DNA from: Aristolochia californica
Lineage: Eukaryota > Streptophyta > Magnoliopsida > Piperales > Aristolochiaceae
Assembly (NCBI GenBank): GCA_029961685.1
Contig: JARWKL010000004.1
Location: forward strand, 26,913,610 to 26,977,609
Reading direction: 5' to 3'
DNA length: 64,000 nucleotides
Part shown: positions 21,301 to 32,000 of the stretch, piece by piece
How the letters are laid out: every line of letters starts with the position of its first letter
How positions within the stretch are numbered: the stretch's first letter is position 1
Notes under the pieces: generated by a model
The model's input: only the letters and a program-made list of their open reading frames with translations
Told to the model about the DNA's origin: nothing
Database searches by the model: none
Made by a program: the position numbers and the translations under genes

Positions 21301-24108
21301 ATCCAAACCTTTGAAGGCGAACAACAAATGCTCATTGAATTCTCAAGTGAATGTGCGGTGGGATATTTACTTGAGTCAAACAAGCCTTCATTTTGCCCAT
21401 TTGCAAAAAGCTGACCTACAATCACAAATGATTTTTAAAGTGATTTATCAATCAATAATGCGTAACGGGCAAAATTTTGTTAGAAATGACTTATGGATTG
21501 GGAGTCAACAGTCAGCTAAATTTCCCCTACCTCCCCCTTTTTCCTGATGCTTGCAAAGCGTAATATATAAAAACTGAAAGAGTTTACAATCCCTAAAAGT
21601 TACTAAGACTTTTTGGAATTATCTCTCTCTACATTTGTGCATTTCCATTCCATCTTAGATGCATACTTTTTGCTTAAATCAAAACTTTGAGTTTTCACTT
21701 TCTATTTATCTTGTAAAAAAAAAGATAAGGCAAATAGATCACTGCAAAATGAAAATTTTAGACTTTATGTATGGAAAAAATTTAAAACAATAATAAATGT
21801 AAGTAAAGAAAATTTATTCACACACCACAAACGAACACAAAAGATATGTTGTCCAAGTTTGGAAAATTCTAATAGTTCAACCATAATGGCTTGGAATTTT
21901 ATAAGAAAGAGATTTCTAATTGATCCTTACATGTTTTAAATATGGATATGCATGCTTGAAACATGTTAAAGATGCAAATGCACCATGGATTCAAACCTTT
22001 TGAAGTGAACAACAAATGCCCATTAAATTCTCAAGGAAATGTGCGTTGGGATATTTACCCGAGTCAAACAAGCCTTCATTTTTCCCATTTGCAAAAAGTT
22101 GACCTAACAATCATAGATGATTTGTAAAGTGATCTATCGGTCAATCATGCGTAACGAGCTATATTTTTTAAAGAAATGACTCATGGATTAGGAGTAAACA
22201 CTTAGTGAAAAATACATCGCCTCCCCCTTTTTCCCGATGATTGCAAGACCTAATATATAAAAACTAAAAGAGTTTACAATCCCTAAAAGATACAGAGACT
22301 TTTTGGAATTATCTCTCTCTACATTTGTGCATTTCCATTCCATTATAGATGTATACTTTTTTTCTTAAATCAAAACTTTGAGTTTTCACTTTCCATTTAT
22401 CTCATAAACAAGAAGATAAAAGGAAAATATATCACAACAAAATGAAATTGTTAGAGTTTATTTTTGGAAAAAAATATAAACAATAAAAAATATAAGAAAA
22501 GAAAATTTATTCACCTACCACAAATGAACACAAAAGTTTTGTCAAACATGTTTGGGAAATTCCACTAGTTCAACCCTAATAGCTTGGAATTTTATAGGAA
22601 AGAGATTTCTAATTGATCCTAACATGTTTTAAATATGGATATGCATGCTTGAAACATGTTAAATATGCAAATGACCTATAGATCAAAACTTTTTAAAGAA
22701 AACAAAAAATGCTCATTAAATTCTCAAGTGAACATGCAGTGGATATTTACCCGAGTCAAACAAGCCATTATTTTGCCCATTTACAAAAAATTGACCTAAC
22801 AATCATAGATGATTGTAAAGTGATTTATCAGCCAATCATGTGTAATGGGCTATATTTTTGTAAGAAAGTAATTAAGGATATGGAGACAACACTCACTTAA
22901 AAATCCCTTGCCTCCCCCTTTTCCCGATGATTGAAAAACCTAATATATAAAAACTAAAAAACTTTACAATCCCTAAATGTTACAGAAACTTTTTGGAATT
23001 ATCTCTTTCTACATTTGTGCATTTCCGTTTTAGATGTATATTTTTTTCTTAAATCAAAACTTGCGTTTTCACTTTCCATTTATCTTGTAAACAAAAAATA
23101 TGGCAAATAGATCACATCAAAATGAAAATTTTAGTGTTTATGTATGGAAAAAATTAAAAACAATAAAAAATATTAGTAAAGAAAATTTATTGACACACCA
23201 CAAATGAACTCAAAAGTTTTGTTATCCAAGTTTGGGAAATTCCACTAGTTCAACCTTACTCACTTAAAATTTTATAAAAACGATATTTCTAATTGATCCT
23301 AACATGTTTTAAATATGGATATGTATGCTTGAAACATGTTAAAGATGCAAATGGCCTATGGATCCAAACCTTTTAAAGCGAACAATAAATGCTCACTAAA
23401 TTGTCAAGTGAACTTGCTGTGGGATATTTACCCGTGTCAATGAAGCTATTATTTGCCCATTTACAAACAGCTGACCTAACAATCATAGATGATTGTAAAG
23501 TAATTTATCTGTCAATCATGTGTAATGGGCTATACTTTTGTGAGAAATGACTTATGGATTGGGAGTCAACACTCAGTTAAAAATCCCCCGCCTCCCCCCT
23601 TTCCTAATGATTGCAAAACCTAATATATAAAAACTAAAAGAGTTTACAATCCCTAAAAGTTACAAAGACTTTTTGGAATTATCTCTCTCTACATTTGTGC
23701 ATTTCCATTTTAGATTTGTAACTTTTTCTTAAATAAAAACTTCAGTTTTCAATTTCCAAATATCTCGTAAACAATTAGATAAGATGAATAGAAAATTGAA
23801 ATTTTAGAGTTTATGTATAGAAAAAATTAAAAAAATGAACAAATATAAATAAAGAAAGTTTAGTCACACACCACAAATGAACTCAAAAGTTTTGTTATCC
23901 AAGTTTGGGAAATTCCACTAGTTCAACCATAATTGCTTGAAATTTTATAAGAAAGAGTTTTTTAATATATCCTAACATGTTTTAAATATGGATTTGCATG
24001 CGTGAAACATGTTAAAGATGCAATGACCTAGGGCTCCAAACCTTTAAAGCGAACAACAAATGCTCATTGAATTCTCAAGTGAACTTGCTGTGGGATATTT
24101 ACCTGAGT
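15371..24108 (+). repeat. Satellite array, segment 2 (forward; S1 with an S2 block at 20.2-22.4 kb)
   Basis: Thirteen monomers, with the landmark at about 15,431, 16,117, 16,797, 17,452, 18,131, 18,806, 19,489, 20,171, 20,854, 21,546, 22,235, 22,926 and 23,608 (spacing 655-692 bp). Units up to about 20.0 kb and after about 22.5 kb read 'aatgacctatgg', 'ttttgttatccaag' and 'catttccattttag' (S1). Those at 20.2-22.4 kb read 'aatgccccatgg', 'tgttgtc' and 'ccattccattttag' (S2), like the reversed array. From about 22.49 kb to the end, the units share private variants with 2.64-5.24 kb. Confidence 0.95.
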
Positions 24109-24539
24109 TGTTGGAAGACAGGGCTCAAACCCATACGACCAAGGTAGGCCCACATATCAAAGTGTATAAGAAGATGGGCCCAAGCCCATAAGACCAAGGG
24201 GGACCCATAGATCCAAGAGAAGTAAAAGATGGGCTCATGGCCCACAAATCAAGGAGAAGTCCCATACGCCCACATACATTGATGGTAGGATGGTAAATAA
24301 AGGGTCGTCTCATAGAGATGGCATTGATGTAATTTTGTTAAAGTTCTAGGGTTAAAACCCTAAACCCTAAGTTTAGGGGTATTATTATAATATTTTAGTT
24401 TCATAAATCTATAAATAGAGCTTCAAGGGGAGGGTAAAGAATAATCAATTCCATAACCCTTCTTCCTCTAGTTTTTTCCCAATGGGTTTCTTTCCCTTTT
24501 TATCCAAGAACTAAATTCATGGAGTCCTGAAAATCAACA
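24109..24539 (+). repeat. 5' LTR of element A copy 2
   Basis: 431 bp, TGTTGGAAGA to AATCAACA. It has a TATA box at 24,410-24,417 and a CCCTAAACCCTAAG stretch at about 24,356. It is followed by a decayed primer binding site 'tgatatatgaac' (24,540-24,551). Confidence 0.92.
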
Positions 24540-24940
24540 TGATATATGAACTTTGATTTTCAGGACTCGTTGTATAGTTTTTATTATTCAAGAAACCCGT
24601 TATTTTTTCTTTTCTTTTGTTGTCGTAGTTGGAAGTATAGTTTGATTTGTTAAACCCAGTTTTTTTCTTTCTTTATCTCTGTCTCGTACCCTTGTTTTTA
24701 CTTGGCTTTCTTCTTCTTGTGTTGAATTGGTTGGCTTTCGGCTTTCGAGTATATTTTCAAATTACGCCGTCCTTGGCGCAGCTGCTATCCTTTAGTCTCT
24801 GGCGGCCTTTCCTATTAAACCTTAATCCGAAAGATCTCAACCAGCACTGGCAATATTTCACGTTGTTATAAATCAGGAAAACACGCTACTGTTATTCATG
24901 ATAATATTGTGGAAAGTCATAAATCCAAGCTCCTGCTGCT

Positions 24941-25411
24941 TTGTCCGATTTCTATTCTGCTTCTCGCCGATTGCCTCCTGCTCTGCTGTCTCTCAGCCGT
25001 TCTGTGATGGCATCATCTTTAATCTTGCCAAATATAATCTTCAACAACAGTCTTTCTTGCTGGCAAGATTTGTTTCCATTTTTGAAGGTTGAAGACGATT
25101 CGCTCTCTAGTATGCTGTTGTCTCGCTTAGTTCGGAAGCGAGGAAGACGACCAGCCGTTGCCGAAGAAGACGACGGCCGCTCTGTTCAGAGCCGCACGGG
25201 GAAGACGACCCCTCTGTTCGGCGCCGTTCGTCTCTGGACTGTCTCCGTCGAGATTCCTTCGGCGCCGAGGACTCACTGTAGCTGTCAGAAAGTTCCCTTC
25301 AGCTGGCTTCATTGCTGCTATTTTTGCGGAAATCACAGAGCTGACTCTGCCGCTCATCCCGCACTATTCGTAAATCACTGGGTTGCCATTTTCGGCGGCT
25401 CTTCTCCGTGA
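24941..25411 (+). pseudogene. Leader ORF of element A, copy 2 (156 codons, unknown)
   Basis: Counterpart of 6381-6857, starting MSDFYSASRRLPPALLSLSR. The frame stays open despite substitutions and small in-frame indels relative to copy 1. It is charged in the middle ('RKRGRRPAVAEEDDGR'), with Cys/His near the C-terminus but no regular finger. No known domain is recognised. Following sequence to about 25,870 is GC-richer ('gactcgggcc', 'gccagactgggcc') and resembles wording in element B near 14,000-14,080, so A and B may share a leader ancestry. Whether this is translated is unknown. Confidence 0.3.
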
Positions 25412-26114
25412 TCTCGTGCCATGTTGCCGTTTTGGAAGAAAGATATACATTGCCTTTTCGGAAGCTGCTCTCGGCTAGTCTATTCCGGAAAGTTTCCCGT
25501 TGCTATTCTGCTCTTTTCGGAAGCCGGGATCGTCGTTCTTTCCGTTTTCCGTTTACCTACAGAGAAACCAATTTTGTTTTTTTTTTTTTTTACAAAACTG
25601 CTCTGTTCGGCGCCGAAGTGGGGAAGAAGATACTATTCATATATTTCATGTTTCATAAGTTACGAAACATGAAATAAATAGTCGAGCCCGCTCCAGTTCT
25701 ACGGAGACCCGGACGCGCCTGAATCAGCCCAGTGAGCTGAGTCATGCGCCAGACTGGGCCGAATTAACCGACGATGCTCTTGTTTTGCCGAGTCAACTCG
25801 GGTCTGTGTCAACATGACTCGGGCCACTTATTTTTTGTCTCAGTATGCGTGCCCAAGATTTCAGCGTGACTTATAAATTTTTCCTCTAGCTGGATTATTA
25901 ATTTTGAAAAATTAACATTTTATTCCTTGGTCAGCACATTATATAAAACAGATATATGTATTGGATTGGTTTATGGGTCATTTTACAAGAATTATTTTGA
26001 ATCGTGTTAAATAAGCCCAAGCCTAGCCCATTTAAGCTGCTGCTATTGTGTCTCTTTTGATGAGACATTATTATTGAAGAAGAGGTAGCCTCATACCATT
26101 ATTGATTGTCAACT
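25412..26114 (+). other. Interior of element A without recognisable genes
   Basis: 25,440-25,560 continues the GC-rich leader that in copy 1 is cut by the PIF insertion. A T-run lies at about 25,576-25,592. 'catgtttcataagttacgaaacatg' type sequence at about 25,645-25,670 forms a small inverted repeat. From 25,860 on the sequence is AT-rich with no frame of note. Confidence 0.5.
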
Positions 26115-26452
26115 CCATAAAAAGTATCAAATGTATTTGTGGTTGGGAGTCCATGACGCCAGAACTTCATCCCTATCAAAAATATCAAATTTATTTGTGG
26201 TTGGGAGTCTATGATGGAGGAATTTCATCCCCGTCAAAAATATTAAATTTATTTGTGCCTAGAAGTCCATGATGGAGAAAATTCATCCCCGTAAAAAATA
26301 TCAATTTTTATGGTTGGAAGTCCATAACAGAGGAACTTCATCCCTATCAAAAATATCAATTTTTTTGTGGTTGGAAGTCCATGATGGAGGAACTTCATCC
26401 CCGTCAAAAATATTAAATTTTTGTGGTTGGAAGTCCTTGACAGAGGAACTTA
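26115..26452 (+). repeat. Minisatellite of about 53-61-bp units in element A
   Basis: Six units, each with 'ggttgg(g/a)agtcc', then 'gaggaacttcatccc' and 'caaaaatat(c/t)aa'. The first motif recurs at about 26,137, 26,198, 26,259 (degenerate), 26,313, 26,369 and 26,423. Copy 1 lost this part, so its age relative to the duplication cannot be judged. Confidence 0.85.
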
Positions 26453-26749
26453 TTGTTATATTTATGTTATTTTCCCCCATTAATATCATATATTACTCTA
26501 CCACTTGAGAGTCGTTGTCCTGTGGAGGGACACGGTGGTAGAGGTGGATACTTCAGAGCAATGTTTTAGCGGCTAGAGGAGTGATTTACTCTCATTGATA
26601 TTATACCAGCTGGGCCTCATGAACGAGAGCACCAGCATCAAGGGGAGGGTTGGAAGATGAAGGCACATTATACAAAAAAAATATTTAATACATTATTTAC
26701 AACAAGTTGGGAGTTCATACTGTTCTCTCACCCCTAGCTTGAGGAGGAG
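26453..26749 (+). other. Element A 3' interior with polypurine tract
   Basis: Non-coding. 'caaggggagggttggaagatg' at about 26,638 mimics the tract/LTR junction. The true tract is 'cttgaggaggag' (26,738-26,749), directly before the 3' LTR TGTTGGAAGA. Confidence 0.65.
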
Positions 26750-28510
26750 TGTTGGAAGATAGGGCCCAATCCCACACGACCAAGGAATGCCCACATATCC
26801 AAGTGTATAACAAGATGGGCCAAAGCCCATAAGCCAAAGGGGACCCATGGATCCAAGAGAAATAGAAGATGGGCTCAATGCCCATAGATCAAGGAGAAGG
26901 CCCACAAGCCCACATACATTGATGGCAGGATGGTAAATAAAGGGTCATCTATTAGGCACCTAGCCAATATTACCCAAAAAATCGGCCTGTTAGGAACTTA
27001 ACCCAGGACCATAACATCACACCCACCTTCACGAGCCGATGACCACGACAACCATACTCTAGCAACGACCCAATCTAGTTTTTGCTAGGTCGCTCCCTTC
27101 GCTCAGGACTCACGTCGTGGGATTCGAACTCGTGACATAGCGCTAGCTCTGATACCAAATATTAAACACCTAGCCAATACTACCCAAAAGACCGGCCAGT
27201 TAGGAGCAGAAGCGATAGGTACTTAACCCAGGACCATAACATCACACCTTTCTTCGCATACCGACAACCACGGCGGCCACACTAGCGGCAGCCACACTCT
27301 AGCGATGGCCCACTCTAGCGACGGCCCACTCTAGTTTTTGTTTGGTCGCCCCCTCCGCTTAGGACTCACGCCGCGGGGATTCGAACTCGTGACGTAGCGC
27401 TAGCTTTGATACCAAATATTAAGCACCTAGCCAATACTACCCAAAAGACCGGCCGGTTAGGTGCAAAAGGCATATGTACTTAACCCAAGACTATAAGATC
27501 ACACCCACCTTTACAAGCTGACGACCACAACGACAACACTCTAGCGGCGACCACACTTTAACGACGACCCACTCTTGCGACAACCCACTCTAGTTTCTGC
27601 TAGGTCGCCCCCTCCGTTCAGGACTCACGCCACGGGGATTTGAACTCATGATGTAGCGCTAGCTCTGATACCAAATGTTATGCACCTAGCCAATACTAAC
27701 GAAAAGATTGACTTGTTAGGAGCGGAAGGCGTAGGTATATAACCCAAGACCATAACAATACACCCACCTTCATGAGTTGATGCCCACAACGGCCCACACT
27801 AGCGGCAGCCCATTCTTGTGACAACCACACTCTAGTGACGGCCCACTCTTGCAATAACTCACTCTAGTTTCTACTAGGTCGCCCCCGCCGCTCAGGACTC
27901 ACGCCGCGGGGATTTGAACTCATGACGTAGCGCTAGCACTGATACCAAATGTTCAGCACTAGCCAATACTATCCAAAAGACTGGCCTGTTAGGAGCGGAA
28001 GGCATAAGTACATAACCCAAGACTATAACAATACACCCACCATCATGAGTCGACGACCATGGCGGCCCACACTAGTGGCAGTCCGTTCTCGCAATGTCCC
28101 ACTCTAGCGACAACTCACTCTTGTTTCTGCTAGGTTGCCCCCTCCGTGTAGGACTCTTTAAGCGTCGTCTAGGACTCATTAAGAGTTGCGGGGATTCGAA
28201 CTTGTGATATAGCGCCAGGTATCCTCTGATACCAAATATTAAACACCTAGCCAATACTACCCAAAAAAATGGCCTCATAGAGATGACATTCATGTAATTA
28301 TGTTAAAGTTCCAGGGTTAAAACCCTAAACCCTAAACCTTAAGTTCAGGGGTATTATTGTAATATTATAGTTTCATAAATCTATAAAAAAACTTCAGGGG
28401 GAGGGTAAGGAATAATCAACTCCATAGCCTTTCTTCCTCTAGTTTTCTCCCAATAGGTTTTTTTCCCTTTTTATCCATGAGCTAAATTCATGGAGTCCTT
28501 AAAATCAACA
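26750..28510 (+). repeat. 3' LTR of element A copy 2, split by a TRIM array
   Basis: The left part, 26,750-26,949, ends at 'agggtcatc'. The right part resumes at about 28,274 with 'ctcatagagatg' and ends 'aatcaaca' at 28,510. The two parts together equal the 5' LTR. The TATA box is decayed here ('ctataaaaaaac'). Confidence 0.9.
26950..28273 (-). mobile_element. Tandem TRIM array: six miniature LTRs and five internal units
   Basis: On the minus strand each unit reads: miniature LTR of about 82 bp starting TGTTATGGTC and ending GCTTAACA, then TGGTATCAGAGC-type primer binding site after two bases, a 143-206-bp interior, a polypurine tract 'aggtgggtgtga', then the next LTR. LTRs lie at about 26,950-27,016 (with a small deletion), 27,160-27,241, 27,417-27,498, 27,676-27,757, 27,950-28,030 and 28,237-28,273 (truncated). 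No coding capacity. These are the hallmarks of terminal-repeat retrotransposons in miniature, here chained by shared LTRs. Units differ by many substitutions, so the array is not recent. 'gagttcgaatccccgcg' in the interior looks like an RNA polymerase III B box but may be coincidental. Confidence 0.88.
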
Positions 28511-30791
28511 CGAGTCAAACAAGCCATTATTTTGCCCATTTACAAAAAACTGGCCTAACAATCATAGATGATTGTAAAGTGATTTATCCGTCAAGCATGC
28601 GTAATGGGCAATATTTTTGTGAGGAATGATTTATGGATAGGGAGTTAACAGTAGGTTAAAAATCCCCCACCTCCCCCTTTGATCGATGATTGCAAAACCT
28701 AATGCATAAAAACTAAAAGAATTCACAATCCCTAAAAGTTACATAGACTTTTTAGAATTATCTCTCTCTACATTTGTGCATTTTCATTTTATATGTATAT
28801 TTTTTTCTTTAATAAAAAATTTAGTTTTCACTTTCCATTTATCTCGTAAACAAAAAGATAAGGCAAATAGAAAATGAAAATTTTAGAGTTTATGTATCGA
28901 AAAAATTAAAAACAATAAAAAATGTAAGTAAAAAAAAGTTATTCACACACCACAAACGAACACAAAAGTTTTGTTATCCCAAGTTTGGGAAATTCTACTA
29001 GTTCAACCCTAATTGCTTGGAATTTTATAAGAAAGAGATTTTTCTAATTGATCCTAACATGTTTTAAATATGGATATGCATGCTTGAAATATGTCAAAGA
29101 TGTAAATTACCGATGGATACAAACCTTTTAAATCAAACGATAAATGCTCATTAAATTCTCAAGTGAACTTACGATGGGATATTTACTCGAGTCAAAAAGC
29201 CATTATTTTGTCCATTTACAAAGAGCTGACCTAAATATCATAGATGATTGTAAAGTGATTTATCGGTCAATCATGCGTAATGGACTATATTTTTATAAGA
29301 AATGGGTTATGGATTGGGAGTCAACACTCAGTTAAAAATCACCTGCCTCCCCCTTTTCCCGATGATCGTAAAACTTAATATATAAAAACTAAAAGAGTAT
29401 ACAATCCTTAAAAGTTACAAAGACTTTTTTTAAATTATCTAATTCTACATTTTAGCATTTTGATTTTAGATGTATACTTTTTTCTTAAATCAAAACATGA
29501 GTTTTCACTTTCCATTTATCTCGTAAACAAAAAGAAAAAGCAAATAGATCACAAAAAATGCACATTTTTAGAGTTTATGTATGAAAAAAATTAAAAGCAA
29601 TAACAAATGTAAGTAAAGAAAATTTATTCACACACCATAAAACAAAATAAAATTTTTGTTAGCCAAGTTTTGGAAATTCCACTAGTTCAATCCAAATAGC
29701 TTGGAATTTTATAAGAAAGACATTTCTAATTGATCCTAACATGTTTTAAATATGGATACGCATGCTCGAACCATGTTAAAGATGTAATGGTCATAACCTT
29801 TTAAAGCGAACAACAAATGCTCATTAAATTCTCAAGTGAACGTGCAGTGGGATATTTACCCCAGTCAAACAAGCCATTTTTTTTCCCTTATACAAAAAAC
29901 TGACCTAACAATCATACATGATTGTAAAGTGAATTATTGGTCAATCATGCATAACGGGCTATATTTTTGAAAGAAATAACCTATGGATTGGGAGTCAACA
30001 CTCAGTTAAAAATCCCATGCCTCCCCCTTTTCCCGATGGTTTCCAAACCTAATATATAAAAACTAAAAGAGTTTACAATCCCAAAAAGTTACAAAGACTT
30101 TTTGAAATTATCTCTCTCTACATTTGAGCCTTTCCATTTTAGATGTATATATTTCTCTTAAATCAAAACTTGAGTTTTCACTTTCCTTATCTCTTCAACA
30201 AAAGGATTAGGAAAATTGAAAGTGAAAATTTTAGAGTTTCTGTATGGAAAAAAATTAAAAACAATAACAAATGTAGGTAAAGAAAATTTATTCACACTTC
30301 ACAAATGAAAACAAAATTTATTTTATCCAAGTTTGGGAAATTCCACTAGTTCAACCCTAAAAGCATGGAATTTTACAAGAAAGATATTTCAAATTGATCC
30401 TAACATGTTTTAGATATGGATATGCATGCTCGAAACATGCTAAATATGCAAATGACCTATGGATCCAAACCTTTTTAAGCAAACAACAAATGCTCATTAA
30501 ATTCTCAAGTGAACATGCAATAGGATATTTACGCGAGTCAAATAAGCCATTATTTTGCCCACTTACAAAAAACTGACCTAATAATCATAGAGGATTGTAA
30601 TGTGATTTATCGATCAATCATGCGTAAAGGGCTATATTTTTCAAAGAAATTACTTATGGATTGGAAGTCAACACTTAGTTAAAAATCACCCCCCAAACCC
30701 TCCCCCCCCCCCCCCCCCCCCCCGATGATTGCAAAACCTAATATATAAAAACTAAAAGAATTTACAATCCCTAAAAGTTACAGAGACTTTA
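28511..30791 (+). repeat. Satellite array, segment 3 (S1, forward)
   Basis: It continues exactly from the CGAGT target site of element A. Monomer landmarks are at about 28,685, 29,364, 30,045 and 30,725 (spacing about 680). The last unit carries a 22-C run (30,702-30,723) in place of the usual five or six C. The segment is interrupted by a solo LTR at 30,792. Confidence 0.95.
30702..30723 (+). repeat. 22-nt poly-C tract in the satellite C-rich block
   Basis: Expansion of the conserved 'cctcccccttttcccgatg' motif of the monomer. It is preceded by 'caccccccaaaccct', so the whole stretch is C-rich. Confidence 0.9.
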
Positions 30792-31076
30792 TGTTAGTGT
30801 ATCAATGCCCACCTCTCTCAAGTTACCATTAATGTAATGTATTCACTGGCCCCCAAGTATAAGAAGCGACAATGTCTATAGTGAGTAATTAGTTAACGGT
30901 TCCAGCTTAGACGCTGATGAGGTCAAATTGTGACCGCAATGGTTACTTGTGAAGAAACTGTAAAACGGATAGAAGGGTTCGGGGCGTCAGCCCCGACGGG
31001 GGTCTAAGGGGGCTGACCCCACGGTATGCACGTGTCACGATTGTATCACCAAGTGCCAACGTGGAGGACAGCAGCA

Positions 31077-31201
31077 TGGCTTGCTCTACAAGCTTCCTAG
31101 ATGGTGTGCTCTACAAGCTTCCTAGATGGCTTGCTCTACAAGCTTCCTAGATGGTGTGCTCTACAAGCTTCCTAGATGGCTTGCTCTAGAAGCTTCCTAG
31201 A
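31077..31201 (+). repeat. 25-bp minisatellite, five units, in solo LTR C1
   Basis: Unit 'tgg(c/t)(t/g)tgctctacaagcttcctaga' with alternating 'tggctt' and 'tggtgt' starts, which suggests growth by a two-unit step. The LTR copy at 51,870 lacks it. Confidence 0.95.
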
Positions 31202-31212
31202 TGAAAAACACT

Positions 31213-31220
31213 TATAAATA
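31213..31220 (+). promoter_or_regulatory. TATA box of solo LTR C1
   Basis: 'tataaata' before 'gaggtgttctt'. It is conserved at 52,326-52,333 in the other solo LTR. Confidence 0.6.
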
Positions 31221-31452
31221 GAGGTGTTCTTTAGCTACATTGGTATCCAAAAAATGAGAGTTATTCCTTCTTCATTACTCTATTTTATTGTTTAGTTTCT
31301 TCTTGTAATTTCTGTTCAGTCCAGAAACCATTGAAGCTCTTCTAGAGCGTGTGGTGGGACGAAGTTTCTTATCATATTTGTAATAGATAAGTGTTGGCTT
31401 TCTTCTTGATTGCTGTTTAGATGTTCCTAGGCTGAGCTTACTCTGTTTTACA

Positions 31453-31862
31453 CTTTATGGAATTATATCTCTCCACTTCTGTGCATTTCTATATTAGATG
31501 TATACTTTTTTCTTAAATCAAATATTGAGTTTTCACTTTCCATTTATACTCGTAAACAAAAAGATAAGGCAGACAAAAAATGAAAATTTTAGAGTTGATG
31601 TATGGAAAAAATTCAAAATAATAAAAAAATGTAAGTAAAGAAAATTTATTCACACGCCACAAATGAACACAAAATATTTGTTATCCATGTTTGGAAAATT
31701 CCACTAGTTCAACCCTCGTAGCTATGAATTTTATAAGAAAGAGATTTCTAATGGATCCTAACATGTTTTGAATATGGATATGCATCCTTGAAACATGTTA
31801 CAGATGAAAATGACCTATGGATCTAAACCTTTTAAAGCGAACAAAAAATGTCATTAAATTCT
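31453..31862 (+). repeat. Satellite array, segment 4 (partial monomer)
   Basis: Continuation of the monomer split by the solo LTR, up to 'cattaaattct', where TRIM/Gypsy-derived sequence begins. Confidence 0.9.
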
Positions 31863-32000
31863 ATTATAGGACATCCTGGTTATGGGCCTGGGTTAAGTAC
31901 CTATATCTTCCGCTCCTAATAGGCCGATCTTTTGGATAGTATTGGCTAGGTGCTTAACATTTGGTATCAGAGCCGACCCTCGGTCTGTGATGGACTCTAT
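31863..32000 (+). mobile_element. TRIM fragment: one miniature LTR plus primer site
   Basis: 31,877-31,959 (83 bp) matches the miniature LTRs of 26,950-28,273 in reverse complement, ending 'gcttaaca'. It is followed by TGGTATCAGAGC at 31,962-31,973. The following 'cgaccctcggtctgtgatgg' differs from the interior of the array units. No second LTR is found. Confidence 0.75.

Larger units (their letters stand above)
24109..28510 (+). mobile_element. Non-autonomous LTR element A, copy 2 (full length)
   Basis: 5' LTR 24,109-24,539, interior 24,540-26,749, 3' LTR 26,750-28,510 (the last split by a TRIM array). The target duplication is CGAGT at 28,511-28,515 with TGAGT at 24,104-24,108; copy 1 still has CGAGT on its left. 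The satellite reads on correctly across the site ('cgagtcaaacaagcc'). The interior has no gag or pol domain. It holds a GC-richer leader with one ORF, a short 60-bp minisatellite and a polypurine tract of the 'cttgaggaggag' kind usual in Copia elements. The Copia assignment rests on that tract and LTR style only. Confidence 0.92.
30792..31452 (+). mobile_element. Solo LTR, family C, copy 1
   Basis: 661 bp from TGTTAGTGTA to TTTTACA, flanked by identical CTTTA (30,787-30,791 and 31,453-31,457). Deleting it restores the satellite reading 'gagactttatggaatta'. It aligns with the solo LTR at 51,870-52,550 over both ends. It contains a TATA box (31,213-31,220), a G/C-rich imperfect hairpin at about 30,980-31,023 and a 25-bp minisatellite. 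A solo LTR is the expected product of LTR-LTR recombination of a full element. Confidence 0.95.

Noticed and set aside
26301..26508. Repetitive peptide frames in the minisatellite of element A
   Set aside because: They follow from the 53-61-bp tandem unit, are not in constant frame across units and show no start context.
27380..28230. tRNA genes suggested by 'gagttcgaatcc' motifs
   Set aside because: No cloverleaf can be drawn around them. The adjoining TGGTATCAGAGC is a primer binding site complementary to a tRNA, not a tRNA.
26950..28273. CRISPR-like array
   Set aside because: Repeat units are long, divergent and carry retrotransposon signals. The setting is a plant genome.
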